64,000 nucleotides of DNA, from contig NZ_AKJT01000035.1 of the NCBI RefSeq assembly GCF_000282195.1, forward strand, positions 19,584 to 83,583, read 5' to 3'. Positions 54,343-62,677 of the stretch are shown one piece after another. The notes under the pieces were generated by a model. It saw only the letters and a list, made by a program, of their open reading frames with translations, was not told the origin of the DNA and ran no database searches. Origin of the DNA: Pseudomonas sp. GM18 (GTDB taxonomy: Bacteria; Pseudomonadota; Gammaproteobacteria; Pseudomonadales; Pseudomonadaceae). The stretch's first letter is position 1. Each line of letters opens with the position of its first letter. A program made the translations under genes and the position numbers.

Positions 54343-55586
54343 GTCGCTTCCCTTGCGCACAGGTCCGAGATCATCCGCAGTCGACGTTTGGCTTCGCTGA
54401 CGAACGGGTTGCGTTCATCCCAGGCGTAACCCGCGAGGATCGAGCTGATCATGCGGCGAATATCCTCTGTGCCGCCCTGATAGAAAATCACATCCTGAAA
54501 AGTCCCGGCGTACCAGCCTTCGACGTAGCAGCGGAAGGTGTCAACACCACGCTTGAGCGGCTCGGCAAACTCGGTTTGCCAGTCGACGCTTTCACCTTGC
54601 AGTTGGCGGTGCAGCACACCGGCGGCCATGCTCGCCGAACGCATGGCGATGGTCACGCCGGAGGAGAACACCGGGTCGAGAAATTCCGCGGCATTGCCCA
54701 GCAGGGCGAAGCCAGGGCCATGCAGGGTTTTGACGTTGGCCGAATAGCCGCCGATGGTCCGCGCGGGTGTATCCCATACGGCGTTGTTCAGCACCCCGGC
54801 CAGGCTTGGAGTTTCAGCGATGAAGCCGCGCAGGCAGTCGTCCAGATCCTCGGTGCGGCCTGCGAAGTGTTCGGCGGCGGCCACCACGCCCACCGAGCAA
54901 CGGCCGTTGCTGAACGGAATGGTCCAGAACCAGATGTCGCGCTGGGTCGGATGGGTGGTGATGAGGATTTTTTCCCGTTCGAAAGCCGGGCTGTCGATAC
55001 AGTCTTCGACGTGGGTGAACACCGCCTGGCGCACCGGAAAGTTCGACGGTGCCTCAAGGTCCAGCAAGCGCGGCAGCACGCGACCGTAGCCGCTGGCATC
55101 GAGCACGAAATCGGCCTCGACGCGGTATTGGCTGCCATCTTCGCGAAGCACATCGAGCTGCGGTTTCACCAGGCTGAAATCAACGCTGACGATGGCTTCG
55201 CCGTAACGGACGTCGACTCCCTGCAGTTCAGCCTGATCGGCCAGCAGCTTGTCAAAGTCGGCGCGCTGGACCTGGAAGGTCGTCGGCTTGCCGTTGCTGA
55301 ACGTCTCGCCGAAATCGAAGGTACTGTACTGATCGCCCCAGGCGAATGCAGCACCGTTCTTCAACTGGAAACCGGCCGCATTGACTGCGTCGAGCATGCC
55401 GGCTTCTTCGACGAAATCCAGGCAGTGGGACAGCAGGCTTTCACCGATGGAAAACCGTGGGAAATGCTGGCGTTCGATCATCAGCACATCATGGCCTTTG
55501 CGCTTGAGCAGCGCGGCGGCGATGGCACCCGAGGGGCCGGCACCGATCACCACCACCTGACGACGTTCCATTTCAACTGTTGGCAC
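54339..55586 (-). CDS. FAD-dependent halogenase-like oxidoreductase of the APE operon
   Basis: A 415-residue flavoprotein. The FAD loop GAGPSG (15-20), FPRFSIGES (42-50), a Lys in GFQLKNGAAF (K76) where flavin halogenases have the catalytic Lys, the halogenase signature WxWxIP as WFWTIP (219-224), and AEFLDPVFSSGV near the C-terminal part are all present. These point to a flavin-dependent halogenase of the carrier-bound/phenolic type, or a monooxygenase of the same family. The start is GTG at 55586 with AAGGAG 5 bases upstream; it overlaps the previous gene by 14 bases. Confidence 0.8.
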   Translation of the reverse strand: MPTVEMERRQVVVIGAGPSGAIAAALLKRKGHDVLMIERQHFPRFSIGESLLSHCLDFVEEAGMLDAVNAAGFQLKNGAAFAWGDQYSTFDFGETFSNGKPTTFQVQRADFDKLLADQAELQGVDVRYGEAIVSVDFSLVKPQLDVLREDGSQYRVEADFVLDASGYGRVLPRLLDLEAPSNFPVRQAVFTHVEDCIDSPAFEREKILITTHPTQRDIWFWTIPFSNGRCSVGVVAAAEHFAGRTEDLDDCLRGFIAETPSLAGVLNNAVWDTPARTIGGYSANVKTLHGPGFALLGNAAEFLDPVFSSGVTIAMRSASMAAGVLHRQLQGESVDWQTEFAEPLKRGVDTFRCYVEGWYAGTFQDVIFYQGGTEDIRRMISSILAGYAWDERNPFVSEAKRRLRMISDLCAREAT

Positions 55587-56730
55587 GGGAGCTCCTTGCC
55601 GGGGCGGCGATGTTCAAAGGGATTCGGTGCATGCCGGCGAGCGCCGGCAGCAGGGTCGCGATCAGGCCCATCAACATCAGCGCGAAATACAACGCCGGGC
55701 TGATGAGTTGTTGTTGCAACAGCAGGTTGAGAAAAACGATCTCGCTCAAGCCGCGGATATTCAGTAAAAGGCTTTCCCGCCAGCGGTTGGCACCTTCAAA
55801 CGAGACGCCGGCCCAGCCGAGGCCCAGCCAGTTGCCCAACAGCTTGCTGGCAATCGGCAACAGCACAAGCGCGGCCAGTTGCACCGCGCCGAGGCTGTCG
55901 ATGGCGTTGTGCACGTTGATCTGCACGATGCCGAACGTGAGGATCAGCGGGATGGCGATCCAGGTCTGCAAACCGCTCATCCACGCCGTTGGCAATGGCA
56001 GCACCAGCGGCACCTTGAGCGCGGCCATGCACAGCAGGTAACCGATGCCGAAAATCAGCGCATTGAGCTTGAAGTGTTCGGCGACCACCAACAGCGCGAA
56101 GAAGCAGCCGCTGTGCAGCAACGGTTGGCGCAACCTGAGCAGTCGCAGCAACAACGGCAGGCAGGCGCCGGCCAGCGGCAGCAAGAGGCTGCTCAGGTGC
56201 AGGCTGCCCTGGGCGAAAGCGAACAGGGTCCAGCAGGTCAGGTCGATCAGGATCGCGGTCTGTACCAGGCGCCGGGTGGCGGCGGGCGGGTAGTTGATGT
56301 GTCGCAGGTACAGATACAACACCGGAATCGCGGTGATGGCGAACAACAGACCGACCGCCAGCGAACTGATCCACGGCTGCGGCGGCAGCAGCCAGACCGC
56401 TGTCGCCAACCCGCAGGCAAACGGAATGCAGAAACTCGGCAGGGCGACTTTCAGGCTCTGGCGATCCAGTCGCAGGTCGATCACGTCGCTGAGGATGTGC
56501 CCCAGTAGCAAGGCAAAGCTCAGGCTGTAGAGATTTTTCAGCCAGCCCGGCGAGATCAGTTCGGCACCGCTCAGTTGCCAACCCGGTTCGATCCAGAAAT
56601 ACATCAGCAGCGGCAGGCCGAAGGTCGCCAGCAATAACTGGCTGACGATCGGAATCAGCCCGAAATGACGACCGACACGGGTGACCACGGCGAACAACAC
56701 CAGGGCCATCACCCAGAACGCCGCGACCAT
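55573..56730 (-). CDS. CPA2/Kef-type sodium-proton exchanger-like membrane protein
   Basis: A 385-residue polytopic membrane protein with about 11-12 helices. The C-terminal text NIRGLSEIVFLNLLLQQQLISPALYFALMLMGL matches the end of CPA2 (Kef/NapA-like) exchangers, and FAITAIPVLYLYLR then AILIDLTCW match the ion-site helix, with one Asp kept where these exchangers have the paired Asp/Asn-Asp. No regulatory KTN domain. It sits between the MMPL exporter and the halogenase-like gene; the ATG overlaps the exporter stop by 1 base. A role in energising export or in transport of a precursor is inference. Confidence 0.75.
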   Translation of the reverse strand: MVAAFWVMALVLFAVVTRVGRHFGLIPIVSQLLLATFGLPLLMYFWIEPGWQLSGAELISPGWLKNLYSLSFALLLGHILSDVIDLRLDRQSLKVALPSFCIPFACGLATAVWLLPPQPWISSLAVGLLFAITAIPVLYLYLRHINYPPAATRRLVQTAILIDLTCWTLFAFAQGSLHLSSLLLPLAGACLPLLLRLLRLRQPLLHSGCFFALLVVAEHFKLNALIFGIGYLLCMAALKVPLVLPLPTAWMSGLQTWIAIPLILTFGIVQINVHNAIDSLGAVQLAALVLLPIASKLLGNWLGLGWAGVSFEGANRWRESLLLNIRGLSEIVFLNLLLQQQLISPALYFALMLMGLIATLLPALAGMHRIPLNIAAPARSSRANS

Positions 56731-59081
56731 CACGCTGTCGGCTCCGCAACCGGTGCGGCGTGGGTTTGTCGCCCGGCCCACGGTGCCAGGATGAAGCTGT
56801 ACGCCAGGCCGAGGCTCACCGACAGGCCGAAATTGCTCACCGCCGGTGTGCTGGACACCGCCAGCAGGCCAAACGACAGCCACGTGGTCACCGCTGCCAG
56901 CAAGGTGCCCAGCAGGCTCGCCGCGGCGCCGCCGATCTGTTCGCGCATAAGGATTGCGTAGTCGACGCTGATGGCTGTCACCAGCAGCAGGCCGAACAGG
57001 CTGAACAGCGTCAGCGGCTGACCGAGCCAGCCGAGGCTTGCCAGGCTGCACAACGCCGCCAGCAGCGGCAGGGAGACGATTCGCAGTGCGCCACCAAGAC
57101 CGAAGGGCAGGATCAGCACCAGCACGATCAACACGCAGGAAGCGAGTTTCAATTCAGCGGCGCTGATTTGAGTTGCGGCGAACACCTTGTTCAGTTCGCC
57201 GAGGCGATCGACCAGTTGCACACCCGGCAAGTCCAGCGCCTGGACCCGCAACAGCGCGGGATTGTTCAAGCCTTGCAGGCTGACCATCGCGGCCACGCCG
57301 TTATCGGTCGGCCCCAGCCACAGGGTGCGATAGGGCTCGGCCAATGGGCCGGCCAGCGCCGCGTCGATGTCTTCGGTGGGCAGCGCCTGTAACTTCGCCA
57401 ACTCGGCTTGCAGGGCGTCAGCAGGCACGCCAAGGTCGAGCAACGGTTGCCAGAACTGCGGCAGCTTGCCCAGTGCATCACGCACTTTGCGCTGTTCGCT
57501 CGGCGTACTGACCAGCTGGTTGAGCGACAGGTAGCCCTGGAGTTTCTCCAGATTGACCAACTGATCCAGGCGTTCGCTCAGTGCTGTCTGGCGTTCGAGC
57601 AACTCCTGCTGATTGGCCGCGCGCACCAGGAAGAACTGGCTGGTGGGTTGATAGCCGGTGATGCGCGCAATGGTCTGGGCTTCGTCCGTCAGTTGCTGCG
57701 GTGCGCCGACCCATTGGCGAATGTCGTTCTTGGTCTGCAGCTGCAACAGACCGCCGACACAGAAGGCGATCAACAGCGCCAGCAGCACCGGCGTGCGTAC
57801 GTATTTGAGCAGCGATTCACGCAGCGCCAGCAAAGACTCGGCGATGCGCATCGGCCATTGCGCCGGACGCAGCTGCGCGCCCTTGAGCAGCGCCGGCAGC
57901 AGGCACACGGCCGACAGATAAGCGCCCAGCAGGCCGGCGGCGGAGAACACGGCAATCTGGGTCAGGGCCGGGAACGGCGTCCAGGCCAGGGCCAGGTAGC
58001 CGATGCAACTGGTGATCAGGCTCAGCGTCAGCCCCGGCAGGGTCAGGCGCAACGCCGGCCAACTGTGCCAGGGTTTCAGGCTCCAGCTTTTGGACAGGTA
58101 ATGCAGTGGGTAATCCACCGCCACACCGATCAGGCTTGAGCCCAGCACCAGCGTCATCACATGCATATGACCGAACAGCGCCACGCAGGCCACCGCGCCG
58201 AACAGCATGCCCACCAGCACCGGGACGAACGCCAGCACCACCCGCCAACGCCGGAAGGCCAGCAACAGCAGCAACAGAATCCCCATCGTAGCGCCGCCGC
58301 CGACCCAGGTGATCTCGCGTGCGGCTTGCCGTTGACCGCTGGCGGCATACAGAAGGCCGCTGGCGGCGAGCAGTTGCACATCCGCCTGGGCGGCTTCTTC
58401 GCGACTGTGCTGGAGCAGGTCGGCCACTTGCAGCGGCAGGTTCATGTCGAACGCGTTACCGACGGTTCGTGCCCGCAGCATCACCCAGCTCTTGCCATCG
58501 GCATCGGCGACCAGCGCGCCGCTGCCGATATCCAACTGCACCGAGCCGCGCTGTGGCTGGCTGTTCTGGATGCGTCCGGTCAGGCCGAGCCAGTCGTCCT
58601 GGCTCGGCACCAGGCTGAAGCCGGTAAACGGGTCGAACAGGGCTTGTACCCGTTGCTGGATAAAGGCGTCGGGGTGCTCGATGAGTTGCTGGCGGTCGGC
58701 GGCGGACAGCATCGCCAATCGGCCTTGCAGCAATTGCGTGCGCAGCGCCGGCAAGTCGGCCTGCAGGTTCCACTGGACCTTTTCGAACACGCCGCTGGCC
58801 TGCCACTGCTCGCCAAGTTTTTGCGCCATGGCGATGGCTTGCTGGCGGTCTTTATGGCCGACCAGCACCAGCATTTCCCGGTTCAACGGTTCTTGCATGC
58901 GTTGTTCGGCGCGCAGCTCCAGCGCGTCGGGCGCGGTGCCTGGCACCAGTTCCATCAGGTTGGCCGACAGCGGAGTGCCGTCGCGCCATTGCCAACCGGC
59001 GAGTGCGAGCACCGCTAGCAGCAGGACCAGAAACAGCCGCGGCAGCATCCGTTCACTCGGCAAAGTCATGTTGCTCCGCAT
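56730..59081 (-). CDS. MMPL/RND-family exporter of the APE operon
   Basis: A 783-residue inner-membrane exporter with about 12 helices: TM1 near residues 13-32, a large periplasmic domain (about 33-250), five or six helices, a second periplasmic domain and a second helical bundle (RIVSLPLLAALCSLASLGWLG). This is the hopanoid/lipid exporter-like MMPL type that APE clusters carry (ApeM-like). It would lift the polyene lipid out of the inner membrane. It overlaps the LolA-like gene by 29 bases (ATG at 59069 would shorten this to 17). Confidence 0.87.
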   Translation of the reverse strand: MRSNMTLPSERMLPRLFLVLLLAVLALAGWQWRDGTPLSANLMELVPGTAPDALELRAEQRMQEPLNREMLVLVGHKDRQQAIAMAQKLGEQWQASGVFEKVQWNLQADLPALRTQLLQGRLAMLSAADRQQLIEHPDAFIQQRVQALFDPFTGFSLVPSQDDWLGLTGRIQNSQPQRGSVQLDIGSGALVADADGKSWVMLRARTVGNAFDMNLPLQVADLLQHSREEAAQADVQLLAASGLLYAASGQRQAAREITWVGGGATMGILLLLLLAFRRWRVVLAFVPVLVGMLFGAVACVALFGHMHVMTLVLGSSLIGVAVDYPLHYLSKSWSLKPWHSWPALRLTLPGLTLSLITSCIGYLALAWTPFPALTQIAVFSAAGLLGAYLSAVCLLPALLKGAQLRPAQWPMRIAESLLALRESLLKYVRTPVLLALLIAFCVGGLLQLQTKNDIRQWVGAPQQLTDEAQTIARITGYQPTSQFFLVRAANQQELLERQTALSERLDQLVNLEKLQGYLSLNQLVSTPSEQRKVRDALGKLPQFWQPLLDLGVPADALQAELAKLQALPTEDIDAALAGPLAEPYRTLWLGPTDNGVAAMVSLQGLNNPALLRVQALDLPGVQLVDRLGELNKVFAATQISAAELKLASCVLIVLVLILPFGLGGALRIVSLPLLAALCSLASLGWLGQPLTLFSLFGLLLVTAISVDYAILMREQIGGAAASLLGTLLAAVTTWLSFGLLAVSSTPAVSNFGLSVSLGLAYSFILAPWAGRQTHAAPVAEPTA

Positions 59082-59790
59082 CGCTCAAAGGTTGGGCGCT
59101 GGTGCTGTCCTGCATGCGCAACAGGGTTCGGTCACCCTGGGTTTCGAGCAGCTCGATGCTGTGCACCAATTCGCCGCCGTCAATGTTGATCTGGTTGAAC
59201 ACCTGCTTGAGCAGCATCGAGCGCGGGGTCAGGGTCAGCTTCCAGTTCTGGGCATCGCCACTCAGCGACAGCTCGAAATCCCGTTGCAGGCCACTGCTGT
59301 CGCCTTGCAGTACGGCGAGGAACAAACGGTTCTGTTCGGCGCCGGCACTCTTGTTCGGCAGCATTTGCCAGCCGTTGGCATCACGCCGGGCAATGCCCTG
59401 TGGGCTGATGCGGTAGTCCTGTTGCAGCGGCGTTTTCAGCAGCCAGAGCAGGCCGTGATTTTTCGCCAGAACGAAGGTGCCCTTGCTGGTCAGCGGCTGG
59501 GGCAGGGCGCGCAGGTGTTTTTCCTGGATGAAGTTGCCGTGGATCACATCGGGTTTGGCCAGTTGATCGCTCAGTTGCTGCAGATCGAAGGCCTGCGCCA
59601 ACGATGAAAAGCCAAACATCAATATCAAGCTCACCCCAATCCCGTAGCAGCTGCCGAGCCGGCGAGGCTGCGTCCGGCGGCGAAGCCGTCGTAAAACCTC
59701 AATTTGCGGTGCGCCAGACAGATCCGGTGGCGACTGCTGCGCAGTCGAACGCAGGCTTCGCCAGCTGCTACAAAGGGATCGCAAGTTCAT
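59053..59790 (-). CDS. LolA-like outer-membrane carrier protein, N-terminus enlarged by a REP element
   Basis: A periplasmic protein of the LolA-like fold that accompanies the APE exporter. The mature part begins FDLQQLSDQLAKPDVIHGNFIQEKHLRALPQPL, the standard LolA/DUF start with the hydrophobic pocket motif. The ATG at 59790 overlaps the thioesterase stop as ATGA and therefore looks original, but a 128-bp REP pair occupies codons ~6-50, giving an Arg-rich insert (RRLRRRTQPRR) before the hydrophobic core SLILMFGFSSLAQA. A GTG just before that core (VSLILMF) is an alternative start. Confidence 0.8.
   Translation of the reverse strand: MNLRSLCSSWRSLRSTAQQSPPDLSGAPQIEVLRRLRRRTQPRRLGSCYGIGVSLILMFGFSSLAQAFDLQQLSDQLAKPDVIHGNFIQEKHLRALPQPLTSKGTFVLAKNHGLLWLLKTPLQQDYRISPQGIARRDANGWQMLPNKSAGAEQNRLFLAVLQGDSSGLQRDFELSLSGDAQNWKLTLTPRSMLLKQVFNQINIDGGELVHSIELLETQGDRTLLRMQDSTSAQPLSDAEQHDFAE
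59644..59771. repeat. REP inverted pair inside the LolA-like coding region
   Basis: GTAGCAGCTGCCGAG at the left and CTTCGCCAGCTGCTAC at the right are inverse REP ends, with GGCGGCGAAGCCGTCG and GCGACTGCTGCGCAGTCG hairpins inside. The same design recurs at 63431. It keeps the reading frame of the gene open. Confidence 0.88.
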
Positions 59791-60212
59791 GGCAGCACCC
59801 TTGCAACCGCGTCGGTGAACACCTTGGGTGAAGCCAGCTGCATTTCGCGGCTGCTCATGTCGACGGCGACCTGCACTGAAACAGCGCGGGTCAGACGTTC
59901 GCCGCTTGCAAGGTCGCTGATCAGGTAATTGATCTTCAGGCGATTCTCCCATTCCACCAGGCTGGCGCGCACATTCAGCTTCTGGCCGAACACGGCGCCG
60001 CGCACATAGCGCAACTGCAAGTCGATCACCGGCCATGCGTAACCCGACGCCACCATGGCGTCGTAGTTGTGGCCGATCCGGTCCAGCAGCGCACAGCGGG
60101 CGACTTCCAGGTATTTGACGTAATGGCCGTGCCAGACCACGTTCATGGTGTCGACGTCAAAGAACGGGACGAGGATTTCCGTATCGGTGTGAAGCACTCC
60201 CTTGCTACGCAT
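59787..60212 (-). CDS. 4HBT-type acyl thioesterase of the APE operon
   Basis: A 141-residue hotdog thioesterase: the motif FFDVDTMNVVWHGHYVKYLEVAR matches the YbgC/4-hydroxybenzoyl-CoA thioesterase active site with the catalytic Asp (D21) and HGHY. It would release or proofread carrier-bound intermediates. The ATG at 60212 overlaps the end of the ammonia-lyase gene by 8 bases; a longer frame upstream to 60275 lies within that gene and is rejected. Confidence 0.87.
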   Translation of the reverse strand: MRSKGVLHTDTEILVPFFDVDTMNVVWHGHYVKYLEVARCALLDRIGHNYDAMVASGYAWPVIDLQLRYVRGAVFGQKLNVRASLVEWENRLKINYLISDLASGERLTRAVSVQVAVDMSSREMQLASPKVFTDAVARVLP

Positions 60213-61749
60213 GCAGCCTCCAGTGTTGCTCGGCGATGCGTTGCAGGCACAGGCGCAACTCGCCTTCCAGGGCACGGTCTTCGATGACCGGCGGGAAGTC
60301 CTTGGCCAATTCTTCGTGCATCGCGGCGAGGGCCGGTGGCAGTGGGCGCGCGTCTTCAGCCTGGCCGCGCAGCCAGACGCCTTGATTGGCGGCCAGCAGC
60401 GTGGCAGCGGCGACCTGTTCGGTCAGCTCCAGTACGCGGATGGCGTCGCGGGCGGCGATGGTGCCCATGCTGACTTTGTCCTGGTTGTGGCACTCGGTGG
60501 AGCGCGAGAAGACGCTGGCCGGCATGGTGTTTTTCAGGGCCTCGGCGGTCCAGGCGCTGGTGCCGATCTGCACGGCCTTAAAGCCGTGGTTGAGCATCGC
60601 ACGGTCGGCGGTGGCGCCGGACAGGTTGCTCGGCAAACCGTGGTTGTAACGTTCGTCCACCAGCAGCGCGAGTTGACGGTCGAGCAAGTCGGCGACGTTG
60701 GCCACCAGGTTTTTCAGGCTGTCCATGGCGAACGCGATGTGGCCGCCGTAGAAATGCCCGCCGTGCAGCACGCGTTCGGCTTCGGCGTCGATGATCGGGT
60801 TGTCGTTGGCACTGTTGAGCTCGATCTCGATGAACGAGCGCAGCCAGTTCAGGCTGTCGGCCAGCACACCGAGCACGTGGGGCGCGCAACGCAGGGAATA
60901 ACGGTCTTGCAGGCGATGCAGCGGCGCGGTCGGTGCATCGATCGCCAGATCCTTGCGCAGCCACGCAGCGACTTGCATCTGCCCCGGATGGGGTTTGGCG
61001 GCGAACAGGCGTTCGTCGAAGTGCTCCGGGTTGCCTTGCAACGCGACCACGTTCAGCGCGGTGATGCGCGTGGCCAGTTGCAGCAGGTAATCGGCGCGGG
61101 CGTAGGCCAGGCAGGCGAGGCCGGTCATCACGGCGGTGCCGTTCATCAGCGCCAGTGCTTCTTTGGGGCGCAGCACCAGCGGCTGCCAGCCGAGTTCGCG
61201 GTGGACGTCGGCGGCTTGTCGGCGCTCACCGCGGAACATCACTTCGCGCTCGCCGGACAAGGTTGCGGCGACGTAGGACAGCGGCGTCAGATCACCGCTG
61301 GCGCCCACTGAACCTTCTTCCGGAATCAGCGGCAGGATGTCGTGTTCGAGGAACGCTTGCAGGCGCTCCAGCAGCTCCACGCGTACCCCGGACACGCCCT
61401 GGCACAGCGACTGCAAACGCGCCGCCAGCACCGCGCGGGTGGCCTGGGCGTCGAGCAGTTTGCCCAGGCCGCAGCCGTGGAACGTGTACAGATGACGGGG
61501 CAACGCCTCGACGTGATGCAGCGGCACCGCCACCACGCAGGAATCGCCATAACCGGTGGTCACGCCATAGATCACGCCTTCCTTGTCCAGCAGGGAGTCA
61601 AGGAACTGCGGACCCTTGGCAATGCGCCGGCGAAAGTCGGGGTCGCCCTGCAACTGCGTCGGCACCTGACGATTGGCCAGGGCCAGCACGTCTTCGATGC
61701 ACAAAGGGAGTTCGCCGAAGGTTACCGGCTCAAGCGTTGGCGTCGTCAT
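60205..61749 (-). CDS. Aromatic amino acid ammonia-lyase (HAL/PAL/TAL family)
   Basis: A 514-residue MIO-dependent lyase. The prosthetic group forms from Ala150-Ser151-Gly152 (VGASGDLTPLSYVA), the catalytic Tyr61 is in YGVTTGYG, and NDNPIID is the usual active-site loop. In this operon it should make an arylacrylate (cinnamate or 4-coumarate) as polyene starter; flexirubin and some APE clusters use such an enzyme. Residues at the selectivity site read Phe90-His91. Overlaps the acyltransferase by 20 bases. A plain histidine ammonia-lyase is the less likely alternative. Confidence 0.87.
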   Translation of the reverse strand: MTTPTLEPVTFGELPLCIEDVLALANRQVPTQLQGDPDFRRRIAKGPQFLDSLLDKEGVIYGVTTGYGDSCVVAVPLHHVEALPRHLYTFHGCGLGKLLDAQATRAVLAARLQSLCQGVSGVRVELLERLQAFLEHDILPLIPEEGSVGASGDLTPLSYVAATLSGEREVMFRGERRQAADVHRELGWQPLVLRPKEALALMNGTAVMTGLACLAYARADYLLQLATRITALNVVALQGNPEHFDERLFAAKPHPGQMQVAAWLRKDLAIDAPTAPLHRLQDRYSLRCAPHVLGVLADSLNWLRSFIEIELNSANDNPIIDAEAERVLHGGHFYGGHIAFAMDSLKNLVANVADLLDRQLALLVDERYNHGLPSNLSGATADRAMLNHGFKAVQIGTSAWTAEALKNTMPASVFSRSTECHNQDKVSMGTIAARDAIRVLELTEQVAAATLLAANQGVWLRGQAEDARPLPPALAAMHEELAKDFPPVIEDRALEGELRLCLQRIAEQHWRLHA

Positions 61750-62677
61750 CGGTCTTCCAGAAAGGGTAAAAGTTGAACCATTGTTGGGGCGCTTCGAGGC
61801 AATAGTGACCCAGACGTTCGGCGTAGCGGGAGGCCCACTGATGAATGACCTGTTCGCGCTCTCTGCGTTTCCATACCACCGCCTCGGTGAACGGTTCGAG
61901 GGTCAGTCGATAGTCGCCCGTGGGTTTCTTCAGGCACAGCAGCAGATTGACCGGGCATTTCAGCAGACCGGCCAATAGCCAAGGGCCCTGAGGGAAGGCC
62001 GCCTGATGACCGAGAAAATCCACCGTCACGCTGCGCCCGCCATGCAGCGGCACGCGGTCGCCGGCAATCGCCAGCCACTCGCCGCGCTCCAGGCGCTCAT
62101 GCAGTTGCAGCATGATCACCGGGTCGAGCTCGCTGACCTGAATCAGCCGCAGATTGGTTGCCCCGGCTTCGCCCAGAAGGCGGTTGAACTGCTCGGCGTG
62201 CTTGGTGTGCACCAGCACGTTCATGGTGACTTTCTCGCCGATCTCGGCCAGCGCCCGGCAGACCTCGAGATTGCCCAGGTGCGTGCCCACCAGCATCTGC
62301 CCGCGTGTGCCGCGCAGTTTATTGCGCAGCAGCGCCGGGTCGATGATCTCGATCTGCTCGATGCTCAGCTTGCCGTTCCATACGTCGAGTTTGTCGAGCA
62401 TGGAGTCGGCGAAGGCCATGAACTGGCCGAACACTCGCCAATGGGTCGGACGCAATTCGCTGCGCCCGCTCCAGTCGGCGAGCCGCTGCTGGTATTGCCA
62501 GGCGCTTTGGCGGGCGCTGCGTCCGAACAGGAAAAAGTACAGCACGATGCCGTAGAGCAGCGGGCTCAACAGTCGGCGGCCCAAGACCTTTGCGCAGAAT
62601 GCGGTGAACTTCATCAGCCAGAAACTGCCACGCTCCTGGCGGTCGGCCCAGTGCTGTTTGTCTGCGTTGTCGCTCAT
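61730..62677 (-). CDS. LpxL/HtrB-like lysophospholipid acyltransferase of the APE operon
   Basis: A 315-residue membrane-anchored acyltransferase. An N-terminal hydrophobic segment (about 37-52) precedes the HX4E catalytic motif (THLGNLE, H133 and E138), as in lipid A late acyltransferases. It may attach the aryl polyene acyl chain to a lipid. The ATG at 62677 overlaps the glycosyltransferase stop as ATGA and is preferred over a much longer frame running back through that gene. Confidence 0.87.
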   Translation of the reverse strand: MSDNADKQHWADRQERGSFWLMKFTAFCAKVLGRRLLSPLLYGIVLYFFLFGRSARQSAWQYQQRLADWSGRSELRPTHWRVFGQFMAFADSMLDKLDVWNGKLSIEQIEIIDPALLRNKLRGTRGQMLVGTHLGNLEVCRALAEIGEKVTMNVLVHTKHAEQFNRLLGEAGATNLRLIQVSELDPVIMLQLHERLERGEWLAIAGDRVPLHGGRSVTVDFLGHQAAFPQGPWLLAGLLKCPVNLLLCLKKPTGDYRLTLEPFTEAVVWKRREREQVIHQWASRYAERLGHYCLEAPQQWFNFYPFWKTDDDANA

